In this document: positions 7,083 through 15,855 of the stretch, one piece after another
Position numbering within the stretch: the first letter of the stretch is position 1
Layout: every line of letters starts with the position of its first letter
NCBI RefSeq assembly: GCF_018881595.1
Contig: NZ_JACVQA010000002.1
Coordinates: 1-64,000, forward strand
DNA: 64,000 nucleotides
Origin: Polynucleobacter sp. UK-Gri1-W3
GTDB lineage: Bacteria; Pseudomonadota; Gammaproteobacteria; Burkholderiales; Burkholderiaceae
Direction of reading: 5' to 3'
Translations under genes and position numbers: made by a program
Notes under the pieces: model-generated
Seen by the model: only the letters and a program-made list of their open reading frames with translations
Databases searched by the model: none
What the model was told of the DNA's origin: nothing

Positions 7083-9347
7083 TTACCTAGTAAAGTAAAT
7101 CATATTTGCAGCATCATCAAAGAATTTATTGATTTTTGGCTCAGTCACCCAGCTATCTAGGTTTTGATTTAAGGCTGAGCTTGCAAAAGTTCTAAAGTAA
7201 CTACTATCCCGATCCAGGGCAAGTAAAGTGCTGTCTAGATTTGTATCCGATTCAGAAGAAATTTGTTTATAAAGCTGTAATGCTCTATAAACGCTCTTTT
7301 CTTTGGGGGTTTGGGATTGATCTTTACCTAAATTGGTAGCGGCTTTCGAAATCTCTTCTTCAGTTTGTACTTTTCTTGGGGTTACCATCACCAACACGTT
7401 TTCCGAATAGAGTTGCTGCCCTTTTTGACTAAACAAATATTGAATAATTGGAATATCTTGAAGTACAGGCACCCCATCAGATTGATTGCCCACCTGTCGA
7501 GAAGATAGCCCATCTAAAATCAGCGTTTCCCCATATTTAATTTTTACATTAGCCGTAACTGCATGTTGCTCTTGAGATACGCTCGCATTAAATCCCCCGA
7601 GATTTGAGCTGGTACCGGTGACATAGGAGCGAGATACTTTAACAGCCAGCATCATGGATTCTTCGTCCACGAATGTAGGGGTCACTGATAAGCTAACTCC
7701 AGTTGGAATATTGGTAATTTGCGCCCCAGATACCCCACCACCATTCAAGCCGGCTGTAATTACTGCGCCCGAGTAGAAAGTAGAAGGTATTCGGTCAAGA
7801 GCGGTCAAGGTAGGTCTCGCAATCACTTGAGAATTGTTTGAGGTTGAATTGGCAATATTCAAGCTATAACTAACCAGACCACTCACGCTATTTATAGTCG
7901 CGCTGGTTGCGTTACCAATACCAATCACACTATTTTGAACTACACCACTAACACTGCTTCCGCCCGTTGAACCTGTACTACGAAAGGATTGGCTTCCAGC
8001 AAACATAGTTAAGCCGGTAAGCAAATTAATCCCACTCTGACTACTTTGCCCATCAACTGTGCGTATCAATACTGCATCAATTGACGCCATCTTTGGAGGC
8101 TTCTTAGCATTACAAGGGCTAGGTAATGGCTCTAAATAGAGCGTCTGGTCCCCAGAAGTCCCACCTACTGGAACACCATAACTTCCTCCAGGCGCTTTAC
8201 CTAAACCAGGCTTCGTATCACAATCAAACCAACGCTGCTGCTGATTCGACATCGAAACCGCAGAATAAGTTCCACCACCACCCCCACTACTAACCGGTGC
8301 AGCGGAAGCGTTAGGCTGAGAAGTTGGCATGCCTGGAGCACTAGAAGAGCCCGATGAACCCGAAGAACCCGACGACCCATCGTCACTCGAATCGTCGCTA
8401 TTCTGATTGTTACCATAGGCGCCTGCCACTCCACTCCTTGAGTCGGAGCTTCTGCCAGTTGAACTGGAGCTATTGCCCTTGGCACCCTTGGCCACAACAA
8501 CGCCGCCAGCAACCTTCATCATCTTGCCCTGTTGAGGTGCTGGACCATTAAGGCTTGCGGGGTTTTGAGCGATATCCAAATCCATGGATTTGAGATTGCT
8601 CAACTGAGTACCTATATAAGCAACTTGTTGCTTTAATTGGGCAATCTCTTTTGGGTTATCGGAATTTGCTTTTGCGTAGGCATCCAAATTGATATTGGAT
8701 TCTGTAGTTTTACCAACAGCTGCATACATCAAAGTCATCAATCGCAATTGATCAATATTCGTTGTGTTGAGCTTTTTCAAACTATCACCAGCCCAGAGCG
8801 CAGTCTTAAAGTCCTTTTGCCATAGAGATGATTGCAAGAGACCAAACAACGCATCCTGACTTGAAGGGCTTATGGCATAGGCGCTAATAAAATCCCTACT
8901 TGCTTTTGAGTATTCTCTTGAATCAATATGAAGCCGGCCTAATTGAATTAGCGGCAAAGTATCTGTGCTGTCTAAGGAGGCAGCAAGTCCATAGGCAGTT
9001 TCTGCCAGCTCCTTATTATCACCCGCATTATTCAAGTACTGTAAGTGGTAGCTAATGCCGTTCAAAAGGTGGACCGTAGAATTGCTTGGGCTCATTTTGA
9101 CAGCCGCACTAAATACTTTTTGGGCGTTTTCATAATCGCCCTCGCGCAAATACACAAGGCCCTGCTTCACTAGCTCATGAGTAATATTTTGTTTTGGAGG
9201 GGCAATTTTTTGACTCGATCCATTGCTGCCCAGCTGAGATACCTGCGCACTTTTTCCGCCCGTACCAGCACAACCTGAAAGCAGTGTCAGACAAGCCAAT
9301 ATAGCAATGGTATGGGAAGACTTTAAAAGGGGCTTTGGCTTGCTCAT
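7083..9347 (-). CDS. Secretin-like lipoprotein with N-terminal TPR region
   Basis: A 754-aa outer-membrane secretin-type protein. A signal peptide ends in the lipobox LLSGC (Cys26). Residues about 55-230 form TPR-like helices. About 290-360 is a Ser/Gly/Asp low-complexity linker. The C-terminal secretin domain (about 420-660) carries VPVLQDIPIIQYLF (about 627-640), the secretin signature, followed by a strand ending VLVMVTPRK. Usual N0/N1 domains are not evident. Secretins form the outer-membrane ring of type II/III secretion and type IV pili, but no ATPase, pilin or inner-membrane platform gene lies nearby. The downstream 12-cysteine proteins are likely co-transcribed. No clear Shine-Dalgarno precedes the ATG. 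Confidence 0.85.
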   Translation of the reverse strand: MSKPKPLLKSSHTIAILACLTLLSGCAGTGGKSAQVSQLGSNGSSQKIAPPKQNITHELVKQGLVYLREGDYENAQKVFSAAVKMSPSNSTVHLLNGISYHLQYLNNAGDNKELAETAYGLAASLDSTDTLPLIQLGRLHIDSREYSKASRDFISAYAISPSSQDALFGLLQSSLWQKDFKTALWAGDSLKKLNTTNIDQLRLMTLMYAAVGKTTESNINLDAYAKANSDNPKEIAQLKQQVAYIGTQLSNLKSMDLDIAQNPASLNGPAPQQGKMMKVAGGVVVAKGAKGNSSSSTGRSSDSRSGVAGAYGNNQNSDDSSDDGSSGSSGSSGSSSAPGMPTSQPNASAAPVSSGGGGGTYSAVSMSNQQQRWFDCDTKPGLGKAPGGSYGVPVGGTSGDQTLYLEPLPSPCNAKKPPKMASIDAVLIRTVDGQSSQSGINLLTGLTMFAGSQSFRSTGSTGGSSVSGVVQNSVIGIGNATSATINSVSGLVSYSLNIANSTSNNSQVIARPTLTALDRIPSTFYSGAVITAGLNGGGVSGAQITNIPTGVSLSVTPTFVDEESMMLAVKVSRSYVTGTSSNLGGFNASVSQEQHAVTANVKIKYGETLILDGLSSRQVGNQSDGVPVLQDIPIIQYLFSQKGQQLYSENVLVMVTPRKVQTEEEISKAATNLGKDQSQTPKEKSVYRALQLYKQISSESDTNLDSTLLALDRDSSYFRTFASSALNQNLDSWVTEPKINKFFDDAANMIYFTR

Positions 9348-9594
9348 TAATATAAATTTAGTGCAAATAAAAAAAGGGGGGCTTCAACCCTCTTCATTCT
9401 AACTTCAAAAAAGTAAAAAACATAATAAAAGTAAATACTTATAGAGCTCAGATTATTTTGCTGCTCGATCCCGGTTAAAGGATGCGAATCAACAGGCAAC
9501 TCTAGCCAAAACAGTTAAATTAGAAAGCTATGAATGTAGTGGTGAACCCTTACTGAATTAGCAATATATACTCAATATATCTCAAATAAACCAC
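9348..9594. promoter_or_regulatory. Divergent region between secretin and DsbA-like genes
   Basis: 247 nt of AT-rich sequence that must hold the promoters for both directions. I see no convincing -35/-10 pair, RNA gene or small ORF. A GGG...CCC mini-stem with a T-run on the minus strand (about 9368-9391) is too weak to call a terminator. Confidence 0.4.
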
Positions 9595-10431
9595 ATGATT
9601 ATGTCCCCAGTTACCCTCAAATCCACATTACTTTTAGCTGGCACACTAGCGGCAGGCCTATTTCTCAATATTGCCCATTCCCAGCCATCCAACCCCACCC
9701 CAACTACCGAGCAAATAATTCAAAGCCTTGAAAAATCAGGCGCATTGGATCGCGCTATCGATAGGGGCATTGAGCGCTATAGACAAAAACAAATGAATGC
9801 CGCCCAAGCCAAGCAACAAAAAGAAGAGGCTCAAAAAGCAGCAATGGCAAAAAACGCACGGCCAGCAGATCCAAATAAAGACTTTATATATGGAAAGCCA
9901 GATGCGGTTATTTCTATTATTGAATATTCAGACTTTGAGTGCCCATTTTGCAAACAGTTCGGAGATATACCAAATAAAGTAGTTGATTCAATGCCTGATC
10001 AAGTTAATCTAGTATGGCGAAATTTTCCACTTTCCTTTCATGACCCGATGGCTACAAAAGAAGCTGTAGCTACCGTTTGCGCTGCTCAGCAAGGTAGCAA
10101 TGCAGCCTTCTGGAAATACGCTGACAGCATCTTTAAGACTACCCGCTCTAATGGGCAAGGCATGCCAAGCGCTAACGGTGTAGATCCTTTGCTGGCATTA
10201 GCAAAAGAGCAGGGTTTGAATGTTGAAAAATTTGATGTCTGCCTGCGGTCAGAGGCAGTAGCAAAGCAAGTCAGCGCTGATTTAGAAGATGGCTTGAATG
10301 CGGGCATTAGCGGTACTCCCGGTGTCATCCTCGTTAACCACAAAACAGGCGCCTTTAATGTTTTGGCTGGCGCAGTACCAGAGGATGTTTTAAAGCAAGA
10401 AGTTAAAAATCTCTTAAATAATAAAAAATAG
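9595..10431 (+). CDS. DsbA/BdbD-like periplasmic thiol-disulfide oxidoreductase
   Basis: A 278-aa thioredoxin-fold protein of the DsbA-like (thioredoxin_4) group. It has a signal peptide (hydrophobic STLLLAGTLAAGLFL, cleavage near AHS), a Gln/Lys/Ala-rich helical stretch (about 60-90), the active site SDFECPFC and the cis-proline loop GTPGVIL. Two more cysteines (VCAAQ and VCLRS) match the second pair found in many family members. The family oxidises or isomerises disulfides in the periplasm. It is divergent to a secretin and three 12-cysteine exported proteins, which makes it a natural folding partner for them; this is inference. ATGs at 9595 and 9601 are both possible starts. Confidence 0.88.
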   Translation: MIMSPVTLKSTLLLAGTLAAGLFLNIAHSQPSNPTPTTEQIIQSLEKSGALDRAIDRGIERYRQKQMNAAQAKQQKEEAQKAAMAKNARPADPNKDFIYGKPDAVISIIEYSDFECPFCKQFGDIPNKVVDSMPDQVNLVWRNFPLSFHDPMATKEAVATVCAAQQGSNAAFWKYADSIFKTTRSNGQGMPSANGVDPLLALAKEQGLNVEKFDVCLRSEAVAKQVSADLEDGLNAGISGTPGVILVNHKTGAFNVLAGAVPEDVLKQEVKNLLNNKK

Positions 10432-10453
10432 GTTTTTAAACCCAAATATAGAT

Positions 10454-10491
10454 GTCACCATCTGCCAGGGATGGTGACGTAAATATTTTTT
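10454..10491 (+). terminator. Possible terminator of the DsbA-like gene
   Basis: GTCACCAT (10454-10461) pairs with ATGGTGAC (10471-10478). A T-run follows at 10486-10491, 7 nt from the stem, farther than usual. The hairpin overlaps the 3' end of the convergent DUF1080 gene. Confidence 0.4.
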
Positions 10492-11078
10492 AAACGCAAC
10501 TCTCCGCCCATATAGCTCATTGCGATTGGTCCAGCACCGAATCGAGTGTCGCGCACCTGATGCGTTATCCCATTCAAAGTGACTGAAAGCTCATTTCCGA
10601 TGGCGCTAATCTGCATGTGATTCCATTGATTAGCCACCTTTGTTGGCTTCACTTTATTGAGCGACAAAATTGAGCCAGCACCAGAGCTACCTGCCTGGTT
10701 AACTAAGGTTACCTCATAAGCTGTGTTCGTATTAATGTCACCTGGGTTGGCGCAACGAAAAAAAACTGTCGCTTGCGTTTTATCGGAAACCCAATAATCA
10801 AATGCAATTTGGAAATCAGGGACGCTTAAACGTGATACCAAAAGGCCCTGACCTTGCGTTACTTGTATCTCTTTATTAACAACCTGCCAACTTGCATTTC
10901 CATCCCTACCGCCATTAATTTTCCATGCAGAAAGATCCGAGCCATTAGTCATCGGAAATGCTGACCCAAGAGTAGTAATGATGGCCTGCGAATATACGGG
11001 TATAGGCATCCAAACAAATACGCCCACTACACTGAGATATGCGAAATAGTTTTTAATCGGGAAAGTATTTTTGAGCAT
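10455..11078 (-). CDS. Exported DUF1080 (3-keto-disaccharide hydrolase-like) protein
   Basis: A 207-aa protein with a signal peptide (hydrophobic FAYLSVVGVFVWMPI, cleavage near VYS) followed by a concanavalin-like beta-sandwich of the DUF1080 family. Typical pieces are LSAWKINGGRDGNASWQVVN near the start, a central FRCANPGDINTNTAYEV, the NQWNHMQISAIGNELSVTLNG block and the closing GGELRLKNIYV. Some DUF1080 members hydrolyse 3-keto-glycosides; activity here is unproven. It converges on the DsbA-like gene. No strong ribosome site is seen. Confidence 0.75.
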   Translation of the reverse strand: MLKNTFPIKNYFAYLSVVGVFVWMPIPVYSQAIITTLGSAFPMTNGSDLSAWKINGGRDGNASWQVVNKEIQVTQGQGLLVSRLSVPDFQIAFDYWVSDKTQATVFFRCANPGDINTNTAYEVTLVNQAGSSGAGSILSLNKVKPTKVANQWNHMQISAIGNELSVTLNGITHQVRDTRFGAGPIAMSYMGGELRLKNIYVTIPGRW

Positions 11079-11151
11079 AGAAGACAGAAGTTATTCAAAT
11101 AAGTGTATAGCATCTCCATGCCAAACAGCAGAGCTTAGAAAGAGAGCAAGA

Positions 11152-11176
11152 AAAAGGCCCGCAATGCGGGCCTTTT
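11152..11176. terminator. Bidirectional rho-independent terminator
   Basis: A perfect 11-bp stem, AAAAGGCCCGC (11152-11162) with 11166-11176, and a 3-nt loop. It lies 20 nt past the stop of the minus-strand membrane-protein gene and has T-rich sides in both directions. Confidence 0.92.
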
Positions 11177-11195
11177 ATTTAGCAGCTAGCAGTGA

Positions 11196-11789
11196 TTAAG
11201 AAACAATCACAAACCAAGTAGTGTTGTGTGACTGAGCGCTCATCAAAAACAACATAGGTATAGAGAGCACTGTATTCAAACGGGATGTCAACATCGCAAC
11301 GCGAGCAGATTTAGCTTTTACGTCAGCTTCAACAGCAACGATGCCAAGAGCACGCTTTTGATTTGGCCAAATAATGAACCAAACATTGAAGGCCATTACC
11401 AGGGCAATCCACATACCCAAACCGATTGCACGGAACGGCGCTTGTAATGTGAAGGCTTGATGCAAGTAACCATTTAATGCAGCAACGATCAAACCAGTGA
11501 CCACAGTAAACAAAGCTGCGTAACGGAACCAGAACAATGCTGTAGGAGCAATCACTTTGCCGATTGCTGGTTTTTGCTCATCAGGAATCTTTGGCATGGA
11601 AGGGATTTGCACAAAATTAAAGTACCAAAGCAAACCAATCCACATTACACCAAACATCACGTGCAGCCAACGGAAAATAAATGGTAATTCAGCAGAGCTA
11701 AAGTTGTTGCCAAAAGCCAAAATAATGAGGGCAAGGAGGACAAAGCCTGCAAAAACGGTACGTCCCAAAGAGGTCAAGATAGAGGTCAT
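11196..11789 (-). CDS. Integral membrane protein similar to the PuuD (DUF989) membrane domain
   Basis: A 197-aa protein with about five hydrophobic segments (near residues 10-28, 40-58, 85-108, 120-143 and 172-195). Several histidines or aromatic residues sit at membrane faces (RWLHVMFGVMWIGLLWYFNF; NVWFIIWPNQKRALGI). It resembles the membrane part of the urate hydroxylase PuuD family, but the C-terminal cytochrome c domain is absent and no purine gene is nearby, so a urate role is unlikely to be inferable. Its own terminator follows. The start is not preceded by a strong ribosome site. Confidence 0.55.
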   Translation of the reverse strand: MTSILTSLGRTVFAGFVLLALIILAFGNNFSSAELPFIFRWLHVMFGVMWIGLLWYFNFVQIPSMPKIPDEQKPAIGKVIAPTALFWFRYAALFTVVTGLIVAALNGYLHQAFTLQAPFRAIGLGMWIALVMAFNVWFIIWPNQKRALGIVAVEADVKAKSARVAMLTSRLNTVLSIPMLFLMSAQSHNTTWFVIVS

Positions 11790-11818
11790 GTAATGTTCCT
11801 AGAGATTCAGTAAGTTAA

Positions 11819-12397
11819 TTAAGCAAAATTTTGACTGGCAAAATCCCAGTTAACCAAATTCCAAAAGTTTTCTAAGTACTTTGGACGCGCATTGCGAGTA
11901 TCAATATAGTAGGCATGCTCCCATACGTCACATGTCAACAGTGCTTTGGCATCAGTAGTAAGTGGAGTTGCAGCATTGCTAGTAGAAACTAAATCGAGAC
12001 TACCATCTGCCTTTTTTACCAACCAAGCCCAACCTGAGCCAAAAGTTCCTACGGCACACTTCGTAAATTCTTCTTTGAACTTATCAAATGAACCCCACTT
12101 AGCATTAATAGCCTCAGCCAAAGGACCAGTTGGTGCACCACCGCCATTTGGCTTCATTCCAAGCCAATAAAATGTATGGTTCCAAACTTGTGCAGCATTA
12201 TTAAAAACACCGCCTGCAGATTTTTTAACGATATCCTCAAGTGATGCATTCTCAAACTCAGTGCCTTTGATTAAGTTATTCAAATTAGTGACATAAGTCT
12301 GATGATGCTTACCGTAGTGATACTCTAAAGTTTCTTTAGAAATATATGGGGCCAACGCATCGAGTGCATATGGTAACTGGGGTAAGGTATGTTCCAT
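11819..12397 (-). CDS. sodB: Iron superoxide dismutase
   Basis: A 192-aa cytoplasmic superoxide dismutase of the Fe/Mn family. The four metal ligands are His27, His74 (NHTFYW), Asp157 and His161 ([13 protein letters not shown]). Gln70 in [13 protein letters not shown] marks the Fe-type active site. AAGGAATACAA precedes the ATG. Length and sequence match normal SodB proteins. The gap to the downstream membrane-protein gene is only 29 nt, so they may be co-transcribed. Confidence 0.96.
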   Translation of the reverse strand: MEHTLPQLPYALDALAPYISKETLEYHYGKHHQTYVTNLNNLIKGTEFENASLEDIVKKSAGGVFNNAAQVWNHTFYWLGMKPNGGGAPTGPLAEAINAKWGSFDKFKEEFTKCAVGTFGSGWAWLVKKADGSLDLVSTSNAATPLTTDAKALLTCDVWEHAYYIDTRNARPKYLENFWNLVNWDFASQNFA

Positions 12398-12482
12398 TTG
12401 TATTCCTTTTAATTACATTAAGCTAAATATAGATTATTTTTCGATAACTATAGACTATTCTGGGGTTTTTGTTTAATCCAAG

Positions 12483-12512
12483 AAAAATGCCGGCAAAGCA
12501 GCTTGCCGGCAT
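12483..12512 (-). terminator. Terminator of the 3-hydroxybutyrate dehydrogenase gene
   Basis: A perfect 10-bp stem ATGCCGGCAA (12487-12496) with 12503-12512 and a 6-nt loop. On the minus strand it is followed by five T (12483-12487), about 26 nt past the stop codon. Confidence 0.88.
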
Positions 12513-12537
12513 GAGTTTGAACGATGCTTGATACTAT

Positions 12538-13314
12538 TTATTGAGCCGCCCAACCGCCATCCATATTCCAAGCTACGCCACGAACTTCAGATGCGTCTGG
12601 ACCACACAGAAATACTGCCAAGGCTGCCAATTGCTCTGGGGTGACAAATTCTCCAGATGGCTGCTTCTCAGACACCAAGGCAGTCTTAGCGGCCTCATTA
12701 GAAATTCCTTCACGCTCTGCGCGGGCATCTACTTGTTTTTGAACTAATGGAGTCAAAACCCAGCCTGGGCAAATGGCGTTACAGGTAATACCGGTACGAG
12801 CATTTTCTAGGGCAGTCACTTTAGTGAGGCCTACAATGCCATGCTTTGCGGCAACATAGGCTGCCTTCTGTGTCGATGCTACCAAGCCATGGACTGAAGC
12901 GATATTGATGATGCGGCCCCAGTTGCGTTTTTTCATGCCAGGCAATGCGTGATGCGTTGTATGAAAGGCAGAACTTAAATTGATAGCAATGATGGCATCC
13001 CATTTATCCGCTGGGAACTCTTCAATATTTGCCGTGTACTGAATGCCAGCATTATTAATAAGGATGTCTAATGATCCAAAGCGCTTTTCTGTTTGCTTGA
13101 TGAGGTCCTCGATTTCAGCAGGCTTACTCATGTCTGCACCGTGATAATCAACCTCCACTCCACATGCTTTAATTTTGGCAATAGCTTCATCTTTTTCACC
13201 AAAACCATTCACCATAATATTGACGCCCTGCTTTGCCAATGCAATAGCCATACCCAAGCCAATACCACTGGTGGAGCCAGTAACTAATGCAGTTTTACCT
13301 TTTAATGTGGACAT
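12538..13314 (-). CDS. 3-hydroxybutyrate dehydrogenase (SDR family)
   Basis: A 258-aa short-chain dehydrogenase with the NAD fold TGSTSGIG near residue 12, NNAGIQ, a catalytic Ser in NIASVHGLVAS and the YxxxK pair in AAYVAAKHG. The long C-terminal substrate loop (CPGWVLTPLVQKQVDARAER) is characteristic of D-3-hydroxybutyrate dehydrogenases, which interconvert 3-hydroxybutyrate and acetoacetate during polyhydroxybutyrate turnover. It stands between its own terminator and the molybdenum hydroxylase genes, and is probably a separate unit. Confidence 0.87.
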   Translation of the reverse strand: MSTLKGKTALVTGSTSGIGLGMAIALAKQGVNIMVNGFGEKDEAIAKIKACGVEVDYHGADMSKPAEIEDLIKQTEKRFGSLDILINNAGIQYTANIEEFPADKWDAIIAINLSSAFHTTHHALPGMKKRNWGRIINIASVHGLVASTQKAAYVAAKHGIVGLTKVTALENARTGITCNAICPGWVLTPLVQKQVDARAEREGISNEAAKTALVSEKQPSGEFVTPEQLAALAVFLCGPDASEVRGVAWNMDGGWAAQ

Positions 13315-13395
13315 TTCTTTTACCGTATCAAGTTAACCAAAGGGGCCTACAAGCTGATTTACCCCAAAACTTGATGTTACAGGATGTGGTGACCG

Positions 13396-13420
13396 ACCCC
13401 GGAAGGCTATGCACCGGGGT
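13396..13420. other. GC-rich hairpin between the molybdenum hydroxylase and bdh genes
   Basis: ACCCCGG (13396-13402) pairs with CCGGGGT (13414-13420), with an alternative nested pairing GGCT (13405-13408) with AGCC (13421-13424). It follows the stop of the large subunit gene on the minus strand but has no T-tract. It may be a 3'-end stabiliser, a terminator of unusual form or part of the bdh leader. Confidence 0.4.
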
Positions 13421-13438
13421 AGCCAGGAACCGCTAGAC

Positions 13439-15835
13439 TTAGATCTTCTTCAGTGCTCGCAAGATCTTTTCGCAGGTAATGGGCTGATCAAAGACGGTTG
13501 CGTTAAATGGCGCTAAGGCGTCATTAATCGCATTTTGAACAGCGCCAGGCGCACCTGCAGTCCCAGCTTCACCTGCACCCTTGGCTCCCAATTTTGAGGA
13601 TTGGGTAGGAGTCTCTACGTGAGCCACTTCAATATCGGGCATCTCATTAGCCATGGGTACTAAGTAGTCAGCCATACTGCCGTTCCGTAGCAAACCACTT
13701 TCATCATAGAGGCACTCTTCAAACAGAACACCACCAATACCCTGAACAATTGCACCGCGTACTTGCTCATTTACCAGCATCGGATTGATTACGCGTCCAC
13801 AGTCCTCTACTGCCCAATGCTTTAATAACTTGACGAAACCTGTCTCTGGATCAACCTCAACATAAGAAGCTTGCACGCCATTTGTAAAGATAAATGGGTA
13901 TTCTTTTTGTGTGTAGTGACGTGTCACCATCAGATCAGCAGAGAAACCAACTGGCAAAGTATCGGTACGGAAATAACCCACTCTTCCCACTTCACTAAAC
14001 GGCATCAACTGCTCACCAGTCGCTTTATCCAAGATATGACTGCGACGTGCAATGAGCTCTGTAACGGGTCGATTCAAAATAGCGCCAGCAAGCTTAATAA
14101 TATTTTCTTGCAGCGCTTGAGAAGCCAGAAGAACCGCTTCGCCACCTACGCCAGCACCTCGAGATGCCCAAGTACCGCCGCCGTAAGGGGTAACATCCGT
14201 GTCGCCAGTCACTACGCGCACTTGGTCAATTGAAACACCAACAGCGTCTGCTGCAATCTGAGTGTAGATACCTTCAGTACCCTGACCCTGTTCTCCAACA
14301 CCAATTAATACCGAGATCACACCACTTGGATCCATGCGCACGGTAGCGCCATCCTGAGACGCAATGCGAGCGCCGCCTACTCCATAGAAAGCGGGGCTTG
14401 GATTGGTTAATTCAATTAATGTTGCAAATCCAATGCCGCGGTAGATGCCTTTTTTACGCAACTCAGCCTGCTCTTTACGCAATGCAGAGTAGTCCATCAT
14501 TTTTTCGATGGTCCGTAAGCATTGCTCATGAGAAAGCACCTCTAACTTAATGCCAGAAATTCCGGAGCATGGATAAGCATCATCCGGAATAACGTTATGT
14601 TTACGGAACTCGAGTGGATCCATCTGTAATTTTTGAGCAGCCAAGTCAACCAAGCCTTCAGTAACTGCACAGGCGATCGGATGACCTACCCCACGATACT
14701 GACAAGTTGGGGTTTTATTCTGGAAAACCACATTCAATTGAGCGCGATAGTTCTGATGTTTGTATGGGCCACCTACCAAGTTCACTACCTGGTTACCCTC
14801 AATGGCGCTGGTCCTAGGGAACATAGAGTAAGGACCGATGGCAGTTAAGTCATCAATTTCAAAGGCCAAGATATCACCTGCCTTATTAGCAGCAATACGG
14901 CCTCTAATACGATGCTCACGTGCATGAATATCACTCGTAAATGATTCCAGGCGATCAGCAACAAACTTTACAGGGCGCTCAAGCATCATTGCTAGACCAA
15001 CTGTTGCGAAGTCATCTGGATATGCGTGAACTTTGATACCAAAAGAGCCGCCTACATCTTTACAAATCACATGCACATCAGACTCTGAAAGCCCAAACTG
15101 ACGGCAATATAAATCTTGCATCATGTGTGGTGCTTGTTGTGAGTGATATACCGTCAAGCGACGATCACCTGGGTTGTAATCTGCAATTTGACAGCGTGGC
15201 TCAAGCGTAACGCCGGTATGGCGTCCAAATCCAAAGGTCGCTTGCGCAACCACATCTGCGGTTGCAAACACTTCATCCACATTACCGATATCTAAGCTGC
15301 GGGTAAAGCATAAATTGTCGCCAAGCTCGGGATGAATTACAGGAGTATCTGCATCCAAAGCAGTCTCCATGGAAACTACGGCTGGCAACTCTTCCCACTC
15401 AACGTCGACATGCTGTAAAGCATCTTCAGCTTGTGCCCTAGTTTCAGCGACTACCGCTACCACTGGCTCACCCTGCCAACACGCACGATCAATTGCTAAT
15501 GCATGCTGAGGGGCCGACTTCATGCCAACCAAGTGGCCTAAAGTTGCAACCCAGGGCTTACAAATTTTTGCCATTTGCACACCTTCCACAACCGCCAATA
15601 CACCAGGCATCTTGCTAGCATGCTCTGTATGAATTTTGCCGATCTTCATGTGCGCAACTGGAGAGCGCCAGAAAACCACATGGGCCATGCGTGGCAACTG
15701 AATGTCGTCAATGTAAGTGCCCTGACCTTCCAGCAGGCGGCGAGCCCCATGTCTTGGTTCGCTATGGCCGATATAACGCTGATCGTTTGTAACTGGATCA
15801 AGCACCATTCCTTTTAAATCACTTGGCTTATTCAT
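13439..15835 (-). CDS. Molybdenum hydroxylase large subunit (xanthine dehydrogenase/CoxL family)
   Basis: A 798-aa catalytic subunit binding molybdopterin cytosine dinucleotide. The substrate-pocket motif reads QYRGVGHP (from Gln379), close to the AYRGAGR of form II CoxL-like enzymes and unlike the AYXCSFR of true CO dehydrogenase. The conserved base is Glu756 in KGAGEAG. With the two downstream genes it forms a heterotrimeric aerobic hydroxylase; the family inserts water-derived oxygen into N-heterocycles, aldehydes or purines. The substrate is unknown. GAGGAA precedes the ATG at 10 nt. It is the last gene of the leftward operon from the TetR intergenic region. The annotation 'carbon monoxide dehydrogenase' would be misleading. 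Confidence 0.88.
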   Translation of the reverse strand: MNKPSDLKGMVLDPVTNDQRYIGHSEPRHGARRLLEGQGTYIDDIQLPRMAHVVFWRSPVAHMKIGKIHTEHASKMPGVLAVVEGVQMAKICKPWVATLGHLVGMKSAPQHALAIDRACWQGEPVVAVVAETRAQAEDALQHVDVEWEELPAVVSMETALDADTPVIHPELGDNLCFTRSLDIGNVDEVFATADVVAQATFGFGRHTGVTLEPRCQIADYNPGDRRLTVYHSQQAPHMMQDLYCRQFGLSESDVHVICKDVGGSFGIKVHAYPDDFATVGLAMMLERPVKFVADRLESFTSDIHAREHRIRGRIAANKAGDILAFEIDDLTAIGPYSMFPRTSAIEGNQVVNLVGGPYKHQNYRAQLNVVFQNKTPTCQYRGVGHPIACAVTEGLVDLAAQKLQMDPLEFRKHNVIPDDAYPCSGISGIKLEVLSHEQCLRTIEKMMDYSALRKEQAELRKKGIYRGIGFATLIELTNPSPAFYGVGGARIASQDGATVRMDPSGVISVLIGVGEQGQGTEGIYTQIAADAVGVSIDQVRVVTGDTDVTPYGGGTWASRGAGVGGEAVLLASQALQENIIKLAGAILNRPVTELIARRSHILDKATGEQLMPFSEVGRVGYFRTDTLPVGFSADLMVTRHYTQKEYPFIFTNGVQASYVEVDPETGFVKLLKHWAVEDCGRVINPMLVNEQVRGAIVQGIGGVLFEECLYDESGLLRNGSMADYLVPMANEMPDIEVAHVETPTQSSKLGAKGAGEAGTAGAPGAVQNAINDALAPFNATVFDQPITCEKILRALKKI

Positions 15836-15855
15836 AATGCGTTTTCCTCAGTACC

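Noticed and set aside
9368..9391. Terminator-like mini-hairpin upstream of the secretin gene
   Set aside because: Only a 3-bp GGG/CCC stem precedes the T-run; too weak to support.
11196..11789. Functional urate hydroxylase PuuD
   Set aside because: Only the membrane portion is similar; the cytochrome c domain and any purine-catabolic neighbours are missing.
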